Assembly: GCA_933228895.1 (NCBI GenBank)
Contig: OW121848.1
Span: forward strand, 83,781,470 to 83,845,469
Direction: 5' to 3'
DNA from: Platycnemis pennipes
Taxonomy: Eukaryota > Arthropoda > Insecta > Odonata > Platycnemididae
Length of the DNA stretch: 64,000 bases
Part shown: positions 63,500-64,000 of the stretch, in pieces
Numbering within the stretch: the stretch's first letter is position 1
How the letters are laid out: every line of letters begins with the position of its first letter
Made by a program: the position numbers and the translations under genes
Notes under the pieces: model-generated
What the model saw: the letters and a program-made list of their open reading frames with translations, nothing else
Told to the model about the DNA's origin: nothing
Database searches by the model: none

Positions 63500-64000
63500 A
63501 TTTCGTGGGAAACAGGCTAGAGAGAGAGGGAGAGAGAGAGAAAGAGAAAAAAATGACGAAAGCGGTGGAGAGGAAACGGGAATATATCACAGCAAGCCAA
63601 ACCTGCATACATGTCGTGGGATGACTCAATTCCCATCACGGACCGGAAATTCATGCAAGGCCGTCATGGGGGACCACAATAGGCGAGTGAAGGGGGAAGG
63701 TAGGAGGTAGAAGGAATGGGAGATAGAAGAGGCGTATGCTGGAGCCTGGGGAGGGAGGGATCAAAATTGGAATGGCAAGAGGCATTCATTTGAGTGGAGT
63801 CGGATGGGAGGAGGGGGATCCATTTCCCTTCCCTCGAAACCCCATCCTCTTCTCCCGTGAGTATTTCCCTCCCATTCCCTCCCCCCACCGTCTAACCTTC
63901 CATTCCTAGTCCCCGAAACTCCTGCCCACCTTCAAAACCTCTCCCTTCCCCCATCATCGTCCGCTTATTTCCGTTCCCCGAACTCCGCCGACCCGTGCCG
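63500..64000. other. Purine-rich block flipping to pyrimidine-rich at the right edge
   Basis: The plus strand is GA-rich at 63510-63790 (gagagagagagaaagag near 63.53 kb) and C/T-rich from about 63810 to the window end. The patch probably continues beyond the window. Confidence 0.5.

Noticed and set aside
1..64000. CRISPR array, operon, prophage or bacterial defence system.
   Set aside because: The window is eukaryotic: spliced exons, LINEs and SINEs. No regularly spaced direct repeats or prokaryotic gene organisation are present.

Overview
The window looks like arthropod, most likely insect, nuclear DNA. Coding sequence is very sparse, introns are long and AT-rich, and there are tRNA-derived SINE fragments, decayed LINE retrotransposons and scattered CpG-rich purine/pyrimidine-skewed patches. 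I cannot name the species. There is no operon-like organisation, CRISPR array, rRNA or intact tRNA gene. Most long open frames in the GC-rich patches are low-complexity Pro/Ser/Leu or Arg/Gly/Glu translations open on several frames at once, so I do not treat them as genes.

The only host protein-coding sequence I can support is two adjacent exons of a hyperpolarisation-activated cyclic-nucleotide-gated (HCN/Ih) channel on the minus strand. Exon 15487-15623 carries the end of S2, the S2-S3 linker and S3. Exon 13768-13905 carries the S3-S4 linker, the arginine-rich S4 sensor and the start of the S4-S5 linker. Both have canonical splice sites and join in frame. I see no flanking exon (S1/S2 upstream, S5/pore/CNBD downstream), so if the gene is intact its introns extend at least 13.7 kb downstream and probably tens of kb upstream. 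The rest of the window is then mainly Ih intron, or 5' flank at the right-hand end.

Layout. 1-13767: AT-rich DNA downstream of the S4 exon, with a few simple repeats. 13768-15623: the two exons and their 1.58-kb intron. 15624-18300: AT-rich. 18300-21060: SINE fragments, a pogo-like DNA-transposon end and a CpG/GA-rich patch. 21060-38370: mostly AT-rich, with a SINE at 24.0-24.3 kb, a tRNA-like head at 24.7 kb, and GC-rich patches at 27.3-27.85, 29.6-30.0 and 33.0-33.9 kb (an 18-G run ends the last). 38370-39335: two 3' ends of one LINE family. 40.6-64 kb: GC-rich patches every few kb among repeats. These repeats include a LINE 3' end abutting a SINE at 44.87-45.33 kb, a 114-bp direct repeat at 51.0/51.8 kb, a longer dead LINE with endonuclease and reverse transcriptase at 53.0-55.1 kb, the C-terminus of a different LINE at 56.2 kb, a long foldback hairpin at 56.9-57.2 kb and another LINE remnant at 58.6-58.9 kb.

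I did not find a convincing undescribed biological system. The items most worth checking are the foldback hairpin, the duplicated 114-bp block, the LINE family with a GAT-type 3' tail and its tRNA-like neighbour, and the GC-patch series in presumed Ih intron or 5' flank.
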